A stretch of 64,000 bases of DNA from Myxococcales bacterium (GTDB taxonomy: Bacteria > Myxococcota_A > Polyangia > Polyangiales > Houyiibacteriaceae): the NCBI GenBank assembly GCA_029861865.1, contig JAOTYL010000002.1, positions 248,001 through 312,000 of the forward strand, read 5' to 3'. Position 1 is the stretch's first letter, and each line of letters starts with the position of its first letter. Shown piece by piece: positions 8,533-16,232 of this stretch. The notes below the pieces were generated by a model. The model was not told the DNA's origin. It did not search any database and worked only from the letters and a program-made list of their open reading frames with translations. A program made the position numbers and the translations under genes.

Positions 8533-10062
8533 ATGAACGCCAACGTCGGAAGCTTTCTGCATCGCTGGGCAGCACGCGATCCCGCACGGACGGCGATCAT
8601 CGACTCGGGCCGCGGCGACCTCGCTTGCAGCTACGAAGCACTCGACCGCGAGGCCGGCAGGGTCGCGGCATCCCTCGTTGCCCGAAGCCTCGGCCCAGGA
8701 GACCGGGTCGCTGTGTGCACCGACAACGGGCTCGAGTTCGTCGCGGCTTGGTTTGGTGCAGTGTATGCGGGATGCACGACGCTCCCGATTCCCGTCATGT
8801 CGACCTCCCACGAGATCGCATTTCGCCTCGAGCACGCCCGTTGTAGGGCGCTTCTATGTGATGCCGCCCACTTCGACCTTTCGCACGACAGCTCGAAGCG
8901 CGCAGGCACCGACACGGAGATCATCCGGGTCGACGAGGCGATCGAGGACGCGCGCGGAGAAATGCCACCGGCCGTGTGCAATCCAGACGCGCTCGCGATG
9001 ATTCTCTACACCTCGGGCACCACCGGAGCCGCCAAAGGCGTCTGCATCACCCATCGTTCGCTCGGCACGCACACGGCTGCTCTCGTTAGGCACACCCTCG
9101 CACTCTCGAACAAGGATCGGGTGCTCGGCACTCTACCCTTGACGCACTCTTACGGGATTCGCATGACGCTATTGGTTCCGTTCTGTGCTGGCGCCAGCAC
9201 GGTTTTTGTCCCGCGTTTTTCGCCCGAGCGCACGTTGGACCTCTGCACCAAGCACGAGGTGACCTGGCTGCCCGGGGTACCGACGATGTTTGTCGCTTGG
9301 GCCGATCAGGCCAGACAACCGCCTCCCCCTACGCTTCGCTGGTCGATGAGCGCCGGTGCCCCGCTCGTTGAAGATCTCCGACTTCGGGCCGAAGAACGTC
9401 TCGGCGCCACCGTCCGCCAGGGGTATGGGCTCACCGAAGCCACGTTCTCGACGATCAACGCACCCCCTGACGAAGCCGTACCTCGATCCGTCGGTCAACC
9501 GGTATCGGGCGTCGAAATCCGGATCGGAAACGAGGACGCTAAAGCCCTCCCGACGGGCACCCGGGGCGAAGTTCTGGTCCGCGGCCAGAACGTGATGGCT
9601 GGGTATCTCGATGACAAGACCGCGACCGCTCATGTGATGCGCGGCGGTTGGCTTCACACCGGGGACATCGGTGTCGTCGACGAGGTGGGCCGACTGACCG
9701 TGGTGGACCGAAGCAAGGATCTTATCTTGCGAGGCGGACACAGCATCTACCCGTTCGAAGTCGAAAGCGCAGTGGGCGCACATCCGGCGGTCGCCGACAT
9801 CGCGGTAGTTGGTGAGCCGGACAACTACTATGGCGAAGAGGTCGTCGCCGTCATTGTGCTGCGCACGCCTGTCACCCTGCACGAGCTCGATGCCTGGGCG
9901 CGGGAACGCCTCGCGCCCCACAAGATTCCGAGGCGGTACGCTTTCGTCGAGGGTCTGCCCCAGGGTGCTAGCGGTAAGACGTTCAAACGTCTGCTTCGCG
10001 ACCAGCTGATCAGCGGAGAGCTCGAGGCGAGTCCTTCACCGGACCACGGGCCGACTGATTAG
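8533..10062 (+). CDS. Acyl-CoA synthetase (AMP-dependent ligase)
   Basis: 509-residue adenylate-forming enzyme joining a carboxylic acid, probably a fatty acid, to CoA. Motifs in order are MILYTSGTTGAAKG (P-loop, near residue 155), GYGLTEATFS (A5), WLHTGDIGVVDEVGR (A7), DRSKDLILRGGHSIYPFEVE (A8 hinge), and GASGKTFKR with the catalytic C-terminal lysine. All key elements are present. Start is placed at the ATG at 8533 (NVGSFLHRWAARDPARTAI); an ATG at 8467 would overlap the divergent oxidoreductase start. Its 3' end overlaps the convergent NhaC gene by 27 bases. Confidence 0.92.
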   Translation: MNANVGSFLHRWAARDPARTAIIDSGRGDLACSYEALDREAGRVAASLVARSLGPGDRVAVCTDNGLEFVAAWFGAVYAGCTTLPIPVMSTSHEIAFRLEHARCRALLCDAAHFDLSHDSSKRAGTDTEIIRVDEAIEDARGEMPPAVCNPDALAMILYTSGTTGAAKGVCITHRSLGTHTAALVRHTLALSNKDRVLGTLPLTHSYGIRMTLLVPFCAGASTVFVPRFSPERTLDLCTKHEVTWLPGVPTMFVAWADQARQPPPPTLRWSMSAGAPLVEDLRLRAEERLGATVRQGYGLTEATFSTINAPPDEAVPRSVGQPVSGVEIRIGNEDAKALPTGTRGEVLVRGQNVMAGYLDDKTATAHVMRGGWLHTGDIGVVDEVGRLTVVDRSKDLILRGGHSIYPFEVESAVGAHPAVADIAVVGEPDNYYGEEVVAVIVLRTPVTLHELDAWARERLAPHKIPRRYAFVEGLPQGASGKTFKRLLRDQLISGELEASPSPDHGPTD

Positions 10063-11751
10063 CTCGAACGCGATGATCATCGCAAACCCGGCCACCATGA
10101 GGCCGACCCACGGGCTGTACCAACCCGCGGCGACGGGGATCTCTGCACACAGAAGACTCACCAGGCCTACCGACAGAGCATAGGGCAGCTGGGTGCGCAC
10201 GTGGTCCATGTGATCGCAACTCGTCGCCATGGAGCTGAGGATGGTCGTATCGGAGATCGGCGAGCAGTGGTCGCCCCACACGGAACCCGCGAGAATCGAA
10301 GATACCGTGCCGAGCAGAATTCCTTCGTTGCCAGGCGCGATCTCGTGCGCGAGGGGAACGACCAGAGGAAACAAGATCGCCATGGTCCCCCAGGAGGTGC
10401 CGGTTGCAAAGCTCACGACAGCGGCCAGCACGAATACCGTCGCCGGGATCCACATCGGCGTCAGCCAATCGCCGACGACCCCAATCAAGAATTCGGCTGT
10501 ATGGAGGTCCCGACAGACGGCACCAAGCGCCCACGCCAGCACCAAAATCAACACTGCAAGCAGCATCCCGCGCATGCCCGACATCCAAGCGTCCATCGAA
10601 TCGCTCAGGGTCAAGGCCCTACTCCAGAGGGACATCGCCAGGCCTGCGAGACATCCTGCACCCGAGGCCCAGAGCAAGGCTGAGCTCGAGCTCGCTGCGC
10701 CGACGATCGCTCGGAGGGAAGGCTCGTGTCCCGCCGCGAGCACCTTGGCCTGTCCATCGAAATAGATGCCGGCACCTGCGACGAGAACGACGACGACGAT
10801 GGGGATCAGTGCATTCATGGGGCGGCCGGAGATGTCTTCACGCACAGCCTCATCGTGAAAGTCAGAGGCCGGCTGGGCCCCAGGACGCAAGAGCATGCCT
10901 TCGACGGCCGCACGCCTCTCTGCCCTGAGCATCGGGCCGAAGTCACGACCGCGGAGCGCCACCCACGCGACGAACAACAACATGAGCAGTGGATAAAAAC
11001 GATACGGGATCGTTTCTATGAATGTCATGTAGGCGTCGCGTTCGATCCCGAGGTGCACGAACTGATCTTCAATGTAGCCAACCTCGACGGCGATCCACGA
11101 CGAAATCAGGGCCAGGCTCGACACGGGTGCTGCGGTGGCATCGACCAAAAACGCTAGCTTCTCGCGGCTGATTCGAAGCCGATCGGTCACGGGACGCATC
11201 GATGCGCCCACGAGCAGCGAGTTCGCGTAGTCATCGAAGAAGATCAGGAGACCGAGGAACCAGGTCGTGAGCTGGCCGCGCCGTCGACTCCCCGTATCGC
11301 TTTGAGCCCAGGACGCGAGGCCCTTGGCCCCTCCATTCTGGGTGATGAGCCCGAGCATGCCCCCTAGCAATAAACTGAATGCGAGAATCGACGCGTGGCC
11401 GCGATCAGCGACTGCGCCGACGAGATGCGTATCGAGCAATCGCGCAAACGAGCTCCATGGCGACAACCCCGTGAGCAGGAACGCGCCAAGCCACACCCCG
11501 ACGACCAGCGCTAGCAGTACATGGCGAAATGCGAGAGCCAAGACGATCGCGAGCAGCGGAGGCAAGATCGAGGTCCAGGCAGGAAGACTGTAATGTCGGT
11601 CACTTCGATTGATTTCGGCCGGCGCTGCCGATGTGGTATTTGAGGCTATACTTTGAATGGTCTCGGTAGGGCGGCCGTCACTGGATTGGGCACTAACAGT
11701 GACGCACCCAATCCATACAAATACTGCAATGAGGACCGAGGCTATGCGCAT
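10036..11751 (-). CDS. NhaC-family Na+/H+ antiporter
   Basis: 571-residue polytopic inner-membrane transporter of the NhaC type, which exchanges Na+ for H+ or dicarboxylates. An N-terminal signal-like segment (MRIASVLIAVFVWIGCVTVSAQ) and a polar periplasmic linker precede the core of about 10-12 membrane segments. Diagnostic parts are ASILAFSLLLGGMLGLITQNGG, FFDDYANSLLVG, ATGTSWGTMAILFPLVVPLA and GSVWGDHCSPISDTT, the last three being NhaC signatures. The frame is open further upstream, but that part is antisense to the SRPBCC gene. ATG at 11751 is chosen because it begins the signal sequence. This start and that of the divergent gene interlock at 11744-11751. Confidence 0.88.
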   Translation of the reverse strand: MRIASVLIAVFVWIGCVTVSAQSSDGRPTETIQSIASNTTSAAPAEINRSDRHYSLPAWTSILPPLLAIVLALAFRHVLLALVVGVWLGAFLLTGLSPWSSFARLLDTHLVGAVADRGHASILAFSLLLGGMLGLITQNGGAKGLASWAQSDTGSRRRGQLTTWFLGLLIFFDDYANSLLVGASMRPVTDRLRISREKLAFLVDATAAPVSSLALISSWIAVEVGYIEDQFVHLGIERDAYMTFIETIPYRFYPLLMLLFVAWVALRGRDFGPMLRAERRAAVEGMLLRPGAQPASDFHDEAVREDISGRPMNALIPIVVVVLVAGAGIYFDGQAKVLAAGHEPSLRAIVGAASSSSALLWASGAGCLAGLAMSLWSRALTLSDSMDAWMSGMRGMLLAVLILVLAWALGAVCRDLHTAEFLIGVVGDWLTPMWIPATVFVLAAVVSFATGTSWGTMAILFPLVVPLAHEIAPGNEGILLGTVSSILAGSVWGDHCSPISDTTILSSMATSCDHMDHVRTQLPYALSVGLVSLLCAEIPVAAGWYSPWVGLMVAGFAMIIAFELISRPVVR

Positions 11752-12415
11752 GACTACCGCCAGACATAAACAGGAACGCTCGCTGTGGCCAGTTTTGACC
11801 TGGTTGACCGCACTTCTGTGCGTGTTCGTGGCGCTGCCGGGGACGCCTTCGCCCTCCGAGTCCGAAGGCGGGGGGCTCAATGCGGAAGACAAACAGCTGC
11901 TCGCCTCAGGCGAGCTAGTGATGAAACCTGTAAACGAGCAGCGAGGCGCGCTGAAGCTTTTTGGTGGACAGAGCTGGCAGGTCGTCGACGTACCCGTTGA
12001 AATGGCATGGCGCGCGATGGAAGACCTCCCGAGCTACAAGCGCATCATTCCTCTCGCGACCGAGAGCGACATCAAAGGTCAGAACGGCGACGAGATCGAT
12101 CTCGCGATTCGTCAGCAGTGGGGTCCCGTCGACATCACGTATGTGCTCCAAACGACACTCGACGCTGGGAAACGCGTCATGATGTTTCGGCTCGATCACT
12201 CGCAAGGACACGAGCTCCGCGCCGGCTGGGGCTTTCTTCGAGCTCGACGGTGGAACGGCAACAGGACTCTCGTCTCATTCGGGGCCATGGTCGACATCGG
12301 CGACGGGGTTCTGGTTTCGATCATCCGGCCCGCGGTTCGAAAAGACCTCCTTCGCATCCCCACGAAGTTCAAGGGTTACGTCGAAGGCGAGGGGCGCGAG
12401 CTGTACGGCAGGTAG
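11750..12415 (+). CDS. Exported SRPBCC (START-like) family protein
   Basis: 221-residue protein with an N-terminal hydrophobic signal or anchor (WPVLTWLTALLCVFVALPG), then an SRPBCC lipid-binding fold: WQVVDVPVEMAWRAMEDLPSYKRIIP is the usual first strand and helix of polyketide cyclase/START-like proteins. Predicted to act outside the cytoplasm and bind a hydrophobic ligand; ligand unknown. The ATG at 11750 has GAGG eight bases upstream, while the ATG at 11744 would have it only two bases away. It is divergent from NhaC with overlapping start codons, so at least part of its promoter must lie inside the NhaC gene. Confidence 0.75.
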   Translation: MTTARHKQERSLWPVLTWLTALLCVFVALPGTPSPSESEGGGLNAEDKQLLASGELVMKPVNEQRGALKLFGGQSWQVVDVPVEMAWRAMEDLPSYKRIIPLATESDIKGQNGDEIDLAIRQQWGPVDITYVLQTTLDAGKRVMMFRLDHSQGHELRAGWGFLRARRWNGNRTLVSFGAMVDIGDGVLVSIIRPAVRKDLLRIPTKFKGYVEGEGRELYGR

Positions 12416-12468
12416 CCCCCTCCGGCAATTCCTGAGTAATTCCGGGCGCTCCTAGGCTTGTGAAACAA

Positions 12469-12497
12469 TTCGGAAACTAGCGCGTCTTGGGTATACT
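12469..12497 (+). promoter_or_regulatory. Putative promoter of the 26-codon ORF
   Basis: A TATACT -10 hexamer at 12492-12497 lies 17 bases after a weak -35 (TTCGGA, 12469-12474). The small ORF starts 37 bases after the -10. Matches are by eye only. Confidence 0.4.
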
Positions 12498-12534
12498 CGC
12501 GTTTCGGGGTTCGTCTTTGCCCGTGGAGGCCCCT

Positions 12535-12615
12535 ATGAGTAGCGAAAGCCATAATTGGCAGCCCAGCCAAAAACCCGCGCCCTGGTGGGCCCACATCCTG
12601 AGATGGTGGCTCTAG
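12535..12615 (+). CDS. 26-residue Trp-rich small protein
   Basis: The peptide starts MSSESHNWQPSQ and ends WWAHILRWWL, with five tryptophans in 26 residues. A textbook GGAGG at 12525-12529 sits five bases before the ATG, and a TATACT -10 lies about 40 bases upstream. The last ten residues look like an amphipathic, interface-seeking helix. It stands alone: no Trp-biosynthesis gene follows, and the desaturase gene downstream is convergent, so it is not an obvious attenuator leader. Function is unknown. The coding call rests on the ribosome-binding site, promoter and composition; no homolog could be checked. Confidence 0.5.
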   Translation: MSSESHNWQPSQKPAPWWAHILRWWL

Positions 12616-12649
12616 GCCCGAGCCGAGCTGTCATCCGATAGACGACGAG

Positions 12650-13570
12650 TCAGGCCGCGAGCCCGAGCTCTTGCTGGTCGGAGGTTTGCTCTGGTTCGTC
12701 GATCTCGCCGCGATCACGGCGTCGGCCTTCTTCTAGGACGTGGTCGGGGACTTCGCGAATATCCCACACCAGCCTGACCCAGCTCATCATCTTGAGCACG
12801 TAATAGGTCACGTCGATCTCGTACCAATAGAAGCCGTTGCGGCACGAAGACTGGTAGCGGTGATGATTGTTGTGCCAGCCCTCGCCGAGGGTCAGAAGCG
12901 CCGTCAGTGCGTTGTTGCGGCTGTCGTCCGTGGTGCCGAAGCGGCGCTTGCCCCACACGTGTGTGAGCGAGTTGATCAAGAAGGTGTCGTGCCAAAGGAG
13001 CACCGTGCTCAAGAAGAATCCGATGAAGAGGCCTGGCCAGCCGGCCACAAAGAAGCAGAACACGGCAAGCATCGTCGGCGGCACTAGCCAATGCTCGTTG
13101 AGCCAGCGAAGCTCCGGGTACTTGGCAAAGTCCCGAATCTTATCCCAACGGGTTTCGTTGGTATCGTCGAACAACCAACCCATGTGCGCATAGAGAAAAC
13201 TGTTTTGCACCGGTGAGTGCACGTCGCCTGGTTGGTCCGACAGCTTGTGATGGACTCGGTGGTGCGCGGCCCACCAAAGGACGCCCTTTTGCGCGCTCGT
13301 CTCAGCCAAGAAGGCCAGCAAGAACTGCATCGCGCGACTCGTCTTGTAGGTGCGATGAGAAAAGTATCGGTGGTAGCCCGCGGTGATCCCCCATATGCGA
13401 GCCAAGAAGAGGACGACGCAAAGCACCACGGACTGCCAGGTGACTCCGGACCAGATCGCGCCGAGCACGGCCACGTGAGACAAGATGAATGGCGTGGCCT
13501 TGCGCCACATTTGAGCTCGAGTCGGCGAGGCGAAGTCCCCCGGCTTGGGCGCAATTACCATTCTTTCCAT
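12650..13570 (-). CDS. Acyl-CoA/acyl-lipid delta-9-type fatty acid desaturase
   Basis: 306-residue membrane di-iron desaturase that introduces a cis double bond into acyl chains. All three histidine boxes are present: HRYFSH (about residue 67), HHRVHHKLSD (about 104) and WHNNHHRYQ (about 236). Hydrophobic pairs flank them. The order and spacing fit the stearoyl-CoA desaturase family. The C-terminal 30 residues are charged and variable. Likely role is adjusting membrane fluidity. It lies 144 bases downstream of the response-regulator gene on the same strand, so regulation by that system is possible but not shown. Confidence 0.93.
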   Translation of the reverse strand: MERMVIAPKPGDFASPTRAQMWRKATPFILSHVAVLGAIWSGVTWQSVVLCVVLFLARIWGITAGYHRYFSHRTYKTSRAMQFLLAFLAETSAQKGVLWWAAHHRVHHKLSDQPGDVHSPVQNSFLYAHMGWLFDDTNETRWDKIRDFAKYPELRWLNEHWLVPPTMLAVFCFFVAGWPGLFIGFFLSTVLLWHDTFLINSLTHVWGKRRFGTTDDSRNNALTALLTLGEGWHNNHHRYQSSCRNGFYWYEIDVTYYVLKMMSWVRLVWDIREVPDHVLEEGRRRDRGEIDEPEQTSDQQELGLAA

Positions 13571-13714
13571 GCTTGTGAGGCTATCCGAAACTTACGGTCA
13601 ATGCCGTCATGGTTCGGTCCCTTTTCTGTCACAGTTGTGTCAACGCGGGTGATCCCAGTCGGGCCTGCGGGCTGTGAGTTGGTCCCGCCCCACCGCCTCC
13701 ACACTATTGCCTAC

Positions 13715-14428
13715 CTAGGCGATGAACTTGTAACCGGCGCCACGCACGGACAGGAAATGAGTCGGATTGCTGGGATCGTCCTCGAACCGTCGCCGAAGGC
13801 GCGAGATGAAATTGTCGACGGTCCGGGTGTTGCTGTAGTTCCGGAGTTTCCAGACACGCTCGAGAAGCTCAGTGCGACTCAGCACACGGCCCGCGTTTTC
13901 GGCGAAGTAGCGCAAGAGATCGAGCTCGAGCTGGGTCAGTTGAACCGTCTCACCGGCGACTCTCACTTCGTGCGTGTCGAAGTTGATGTTTGCCCCACCG
14001 AACGACAGAGTGGAAGCCTTCAAATGGTTGCCCGCGTCCTGCTCCCACTGGCGACGTCGGAGAACTGAGCGCACGCGTGCGAGCAACTCGCCGAGCTCGA
14101 AGGGCTTAACCATGTAATCATCGGCCCCCGCCTCGAGACCGCGAACGCGGTCGTCGGGCGAAGAGCGTGCGGTAAGCATGATCACGGGGATGAAGTTGCC
14201 GGCATCTCGGAACTTCTTGCATAGATCGAATCCGTTTATGTCTGGCAACATCACGTCGAGCACGATCGCGTCGTAGCCCGAGGGGTCGAGTAGGCGCTGG
14301 CCGGCTTCTTTGGCGTTTGCGGCTACATCGACGCGATAGCCCTCGAGCTCGAGGTTGAGCTTCAGGCCCGCCGCGAGGTGCTCCTCGTCTTCGACGACGA
14401 GAAGCCGTTGAGAATCGCCAGTCGTCAT
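13715..14428 (-). CDS. OmpR/PhoB-family response regulator
   Basis: 237-residue DNA-binding response regulator. The receiver domain (residues 7-120) has the acidic pair in VVEDEE, the phosphoacceptor Asp58 in AIVLDVMLPD, the Thr in LTARSS and the Lys in MVKPF. The C-terminal winged helix (about 135-235) ends in RTVDNFISRLRRRFEDDPSNP and VRGAGYKFIA, typical of OmpR/PhoB. Its ATG overlaps the stop codon of the sensor kinase (ATGA, 14425-14428), which indicates translational coupling and makes the two a cognate pair. The signal sensed and the target genes are unknown. Confidence 0.95.
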   Translation of the reverse strand: MTTGDSQRLLVVEDEEHLAAGLKLNLELEGYRVDVAANAKEAGQRLLDPSGYDAIVLDVMLPDINGFDLCKKFRDAGNFIPVIMLTARSSPDDRVRGLEAGADDYMVKPFELGELLARVRSVLRRRQWEQDAGNHLKASTLSFGGANINFDTHEVRVAGETVQLTQLELDLLRYFAENAGRVLSRTELLERVWKLRNYSNTRTVDNFISRLRRRFEDDPSNPTHFLSVRGAGYKFIA

Positions 14429-15369
14429 GCTGCGCCCACCGCATGCGCCATCGGAAGCTCGACACGCATCGTCGTGCCTCGTCCTCGTCCGTCCGAAAGC
14501 GCCTCGACCTTACCACCCAGCTGTTTCACGAGCGCCCAAACGACGAAGAGACCCAAACCCGTGCCGCGCCGCCGGCGCACCTCCTGGTCCTCTACCCGAT
14601 AAAAACGATGGAACACGCGCTTGAGGTCCTTCCGATCGATGCCGATCCCGTTGTCGCGTACCTCGATCAGAACTCTGTCATCGGCTTCCCTCCGGGCGAT
14701 CACCTCGACTCGGGCGGGCCGCCCCGAATACTTTGCCGCGTTGTCGATCAGGTTGTTGACCACGATCTCGAGAGCGGCGCGGTCGGTACTGACCACGAGA
14801 TTCGGCGCAACGTCGATCAGCACCTCTTGGGGCTCGAGCCGATGGCGAACGCGGACCGATTCGGCGCAGTCCTCGGCAAGCTCCGCTAGCGGAACGTCGC
14901 TCAGGTTGAGCATGCCGGGGCGCGCATACGATAGCCTGTTGGCCTCCAGCACGTCGTCGATGAAGGCCCTGAGCCGATCGACGTCGTCCAGCATCATCTC
15001 GCGAAGATGCTCACGATCAGCGCCGTCCAGCCCCTCACGCCCGAGCGTTTCGAGGCAAAGTTGAAGCGAGGCGAGAGGGCTCTTGAGCTCATGTGTAACC
15101 GAGTCGATGAAGGTGTCTTGCTTACGGACTTCGATGATCCCCCGCGCGAGCGAAATTACGAAAAGGACGAGCACGACGATGATGAGCACGAAGGAAAGCG
15201 CGCCGAGGACCAAAAGCCATACATCCCCAGCAATGTCGGCAGACCGCTCGATCTTTTGGCCGAGGAGGAACGACCAGCCTACGAGTAGCGCGACGCTGAG
15301 TAGGACGGTGACCGCGCCGAGCGTTATCGGAACGGAGATCGATGAACGAATCTTTCGGCGACGCGCCAT
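14425..15369 (-). CDS. Membrane sensor histidine kinase
   Basis: 314-residue sensor with two transmembrane segments close together (about residues 11-37 and 48-76), leaving only about ten periplasmic residues and no room for a sensor domain outside. The HisKA domain has His93 in SVTHELKSPLASL. The HATPase region shows NLIDNAAKYSG (N box), RDNGIGID (G1) and GTGLGLFVVWALVKQLGG (G2). It may therefore sense something within the membrane or through a partner. It is encoded 18 bases after the SprT-like gene and overlaps the response regulator by four bases, forming a three-gene operon. Confidence 0.93.
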   Translation of the reverse strand: MARRRKIRSSISVPITLGAVTVLLSVALLVGWSFLLGQKIERSADIAGDVWLLVLGALSFVLIIVVLVLFVISLARGIIEVRKQDTFIDSVTHELKSPLASLQLCLETLGREGLDGADREHLREMMLDDVDRLRAFIDDVLEANRLSYARPGMLNLSDVPLAELAEDCAESVRVRHRLEPQEVLIDVAPNLVVSTDRAALEIVVNNLIDNAAKYSGRPARVEVIARREADDRVLIEVRDNGIGIDRKDLKRVFHRFYRVEDQEVRRRRGTGLGLFVVWALVKQLGGKVEALSDGRGRGTTMRVELPMAHAVGAA

Positions 15370-15387
15370 CGTACTAAACCCGATCGC

Positions 15388-16152
15388 TCATTGCCCACGG
15401 AGCAAACGCCACAAATTCTCTTTCTCCCATTCCTGAGCTGCGGAATGGTATTCGAAGGTTCGCTCGCGCCTTTTGAATGCCTTGGTGTGATAGTGGTTGC
15501 GGCCGTTTCGGACCACGGCCGGCATGTCGTGATGCAACATCTCGTGGAAAACCACCGCCTCGACGAAGAAGCTGGGGACCCAGGGTTGATCGAGCACCGG
15601 GTGTATCCGGATCAACTGCTCGTCAGGCAGGTAGGTGCCGAGCTGAAGCGAACGTTGATGCGGCTTGGGCTGGACGCGTTTACCCCAAGCGACTTTGACG
15701 TCGACGACTCCTCCAAAGTGCCGCTCGGCAAGACTATCGACGATCTCACTGAGATCGTGGTGGCGCCCCGCGGTACGTAGGGCGCTCTGGGGCCGCCCAA
15801 GCGCGACGTAGCGGGTTCGGTGCTCCTCTATGAAGCTATCGATGATGACCGTCGCCTGTTGGCTCCCGTCGAGATACTCTCCGACGGCCTCGAGGATGTC
15901 CTCTTCGGCGGTCAAAAACATGTGATGCAACCGTACCTCGAGCCGACCTCTTTTCGGCTGGGCGGAGAGCATGGTGCTACGGTTATCGGTGATGACCAGC
16001 CGGATTCGCTGACCAAGCCGTCGCGCCAGGGCTCTGCTCCAGTCCGAAGCGCGGGCGTACGCGCGGTCGAGATCGTCCTCGGGGCGCTTGGATGCGCCTA
16101 GGTCCGAGGTCGTCGGGGAATGACCGGCAAACTCGAAAGAGAGTTGGAGCAC
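15388..16152 (-). CDS. SprT-like zinc metallopeptidase domain protein
   Basis: 254-residue protein with a C-terminal gluzincin-type motif, VVFHEMLHHDMP near residue 201, preceded by a LIRIHPVLDQPWVPSFFVEA segment as in SprT-like proteins. HEMLH supplies two zinc ligands and the catalytic Glu. The N-terminal half (residues 1-100) is of no recognised family. No signal peptide is seen, so it is probably cytoplasmic. The start is GTG. It is the first gene of an operon with the histidine kinase and response regulator, 18 bases ahead of the kinase. Whether it acts in that pathway is not known. Confidence 0.75.
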   Translation of the reverse strand: MLQLSFEFAGHSPTTSDLGASKRPEDDLDRAYARASDWSRALARRLGQRIRLVITDNRSTMLSAQPKRGRLEVRLHHMFLTAEEDILEAVGEYLDGSQQATVIIDSFIEEHRTRYVALGRPQSALRTAGRHHDLSEIVDSLAERHFGGVVDVKVAWGKRVQPKPHQRSLQLGTYLPDEQLIRIHPVLDQPWVPSFFVEAVVFHEMLHHDMPAVVRNGRNHYHTKAFKRRERTFEYHSAAQEWEKENLWRLLRGQ

Positions 16153-16232
16153 GCCCTCTTTGGCTAGAAGGTCACGTCACCCTTGTCAACCGCGCTTTGA
16201 GGGAAGCGATCGGCAGGCTAGACTCTGCCGGG

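Noticed and set aside
13217-14068. 283-codon plus-strand open frame
   Set aside because: Runs antisense through the desaturase and the response regulator, both clear genes.
14425-14428. Frameshift between histidine kinase and response regulator
   Set aside because: The ATGA overlap is normal translational coupling and both proteins are full length.
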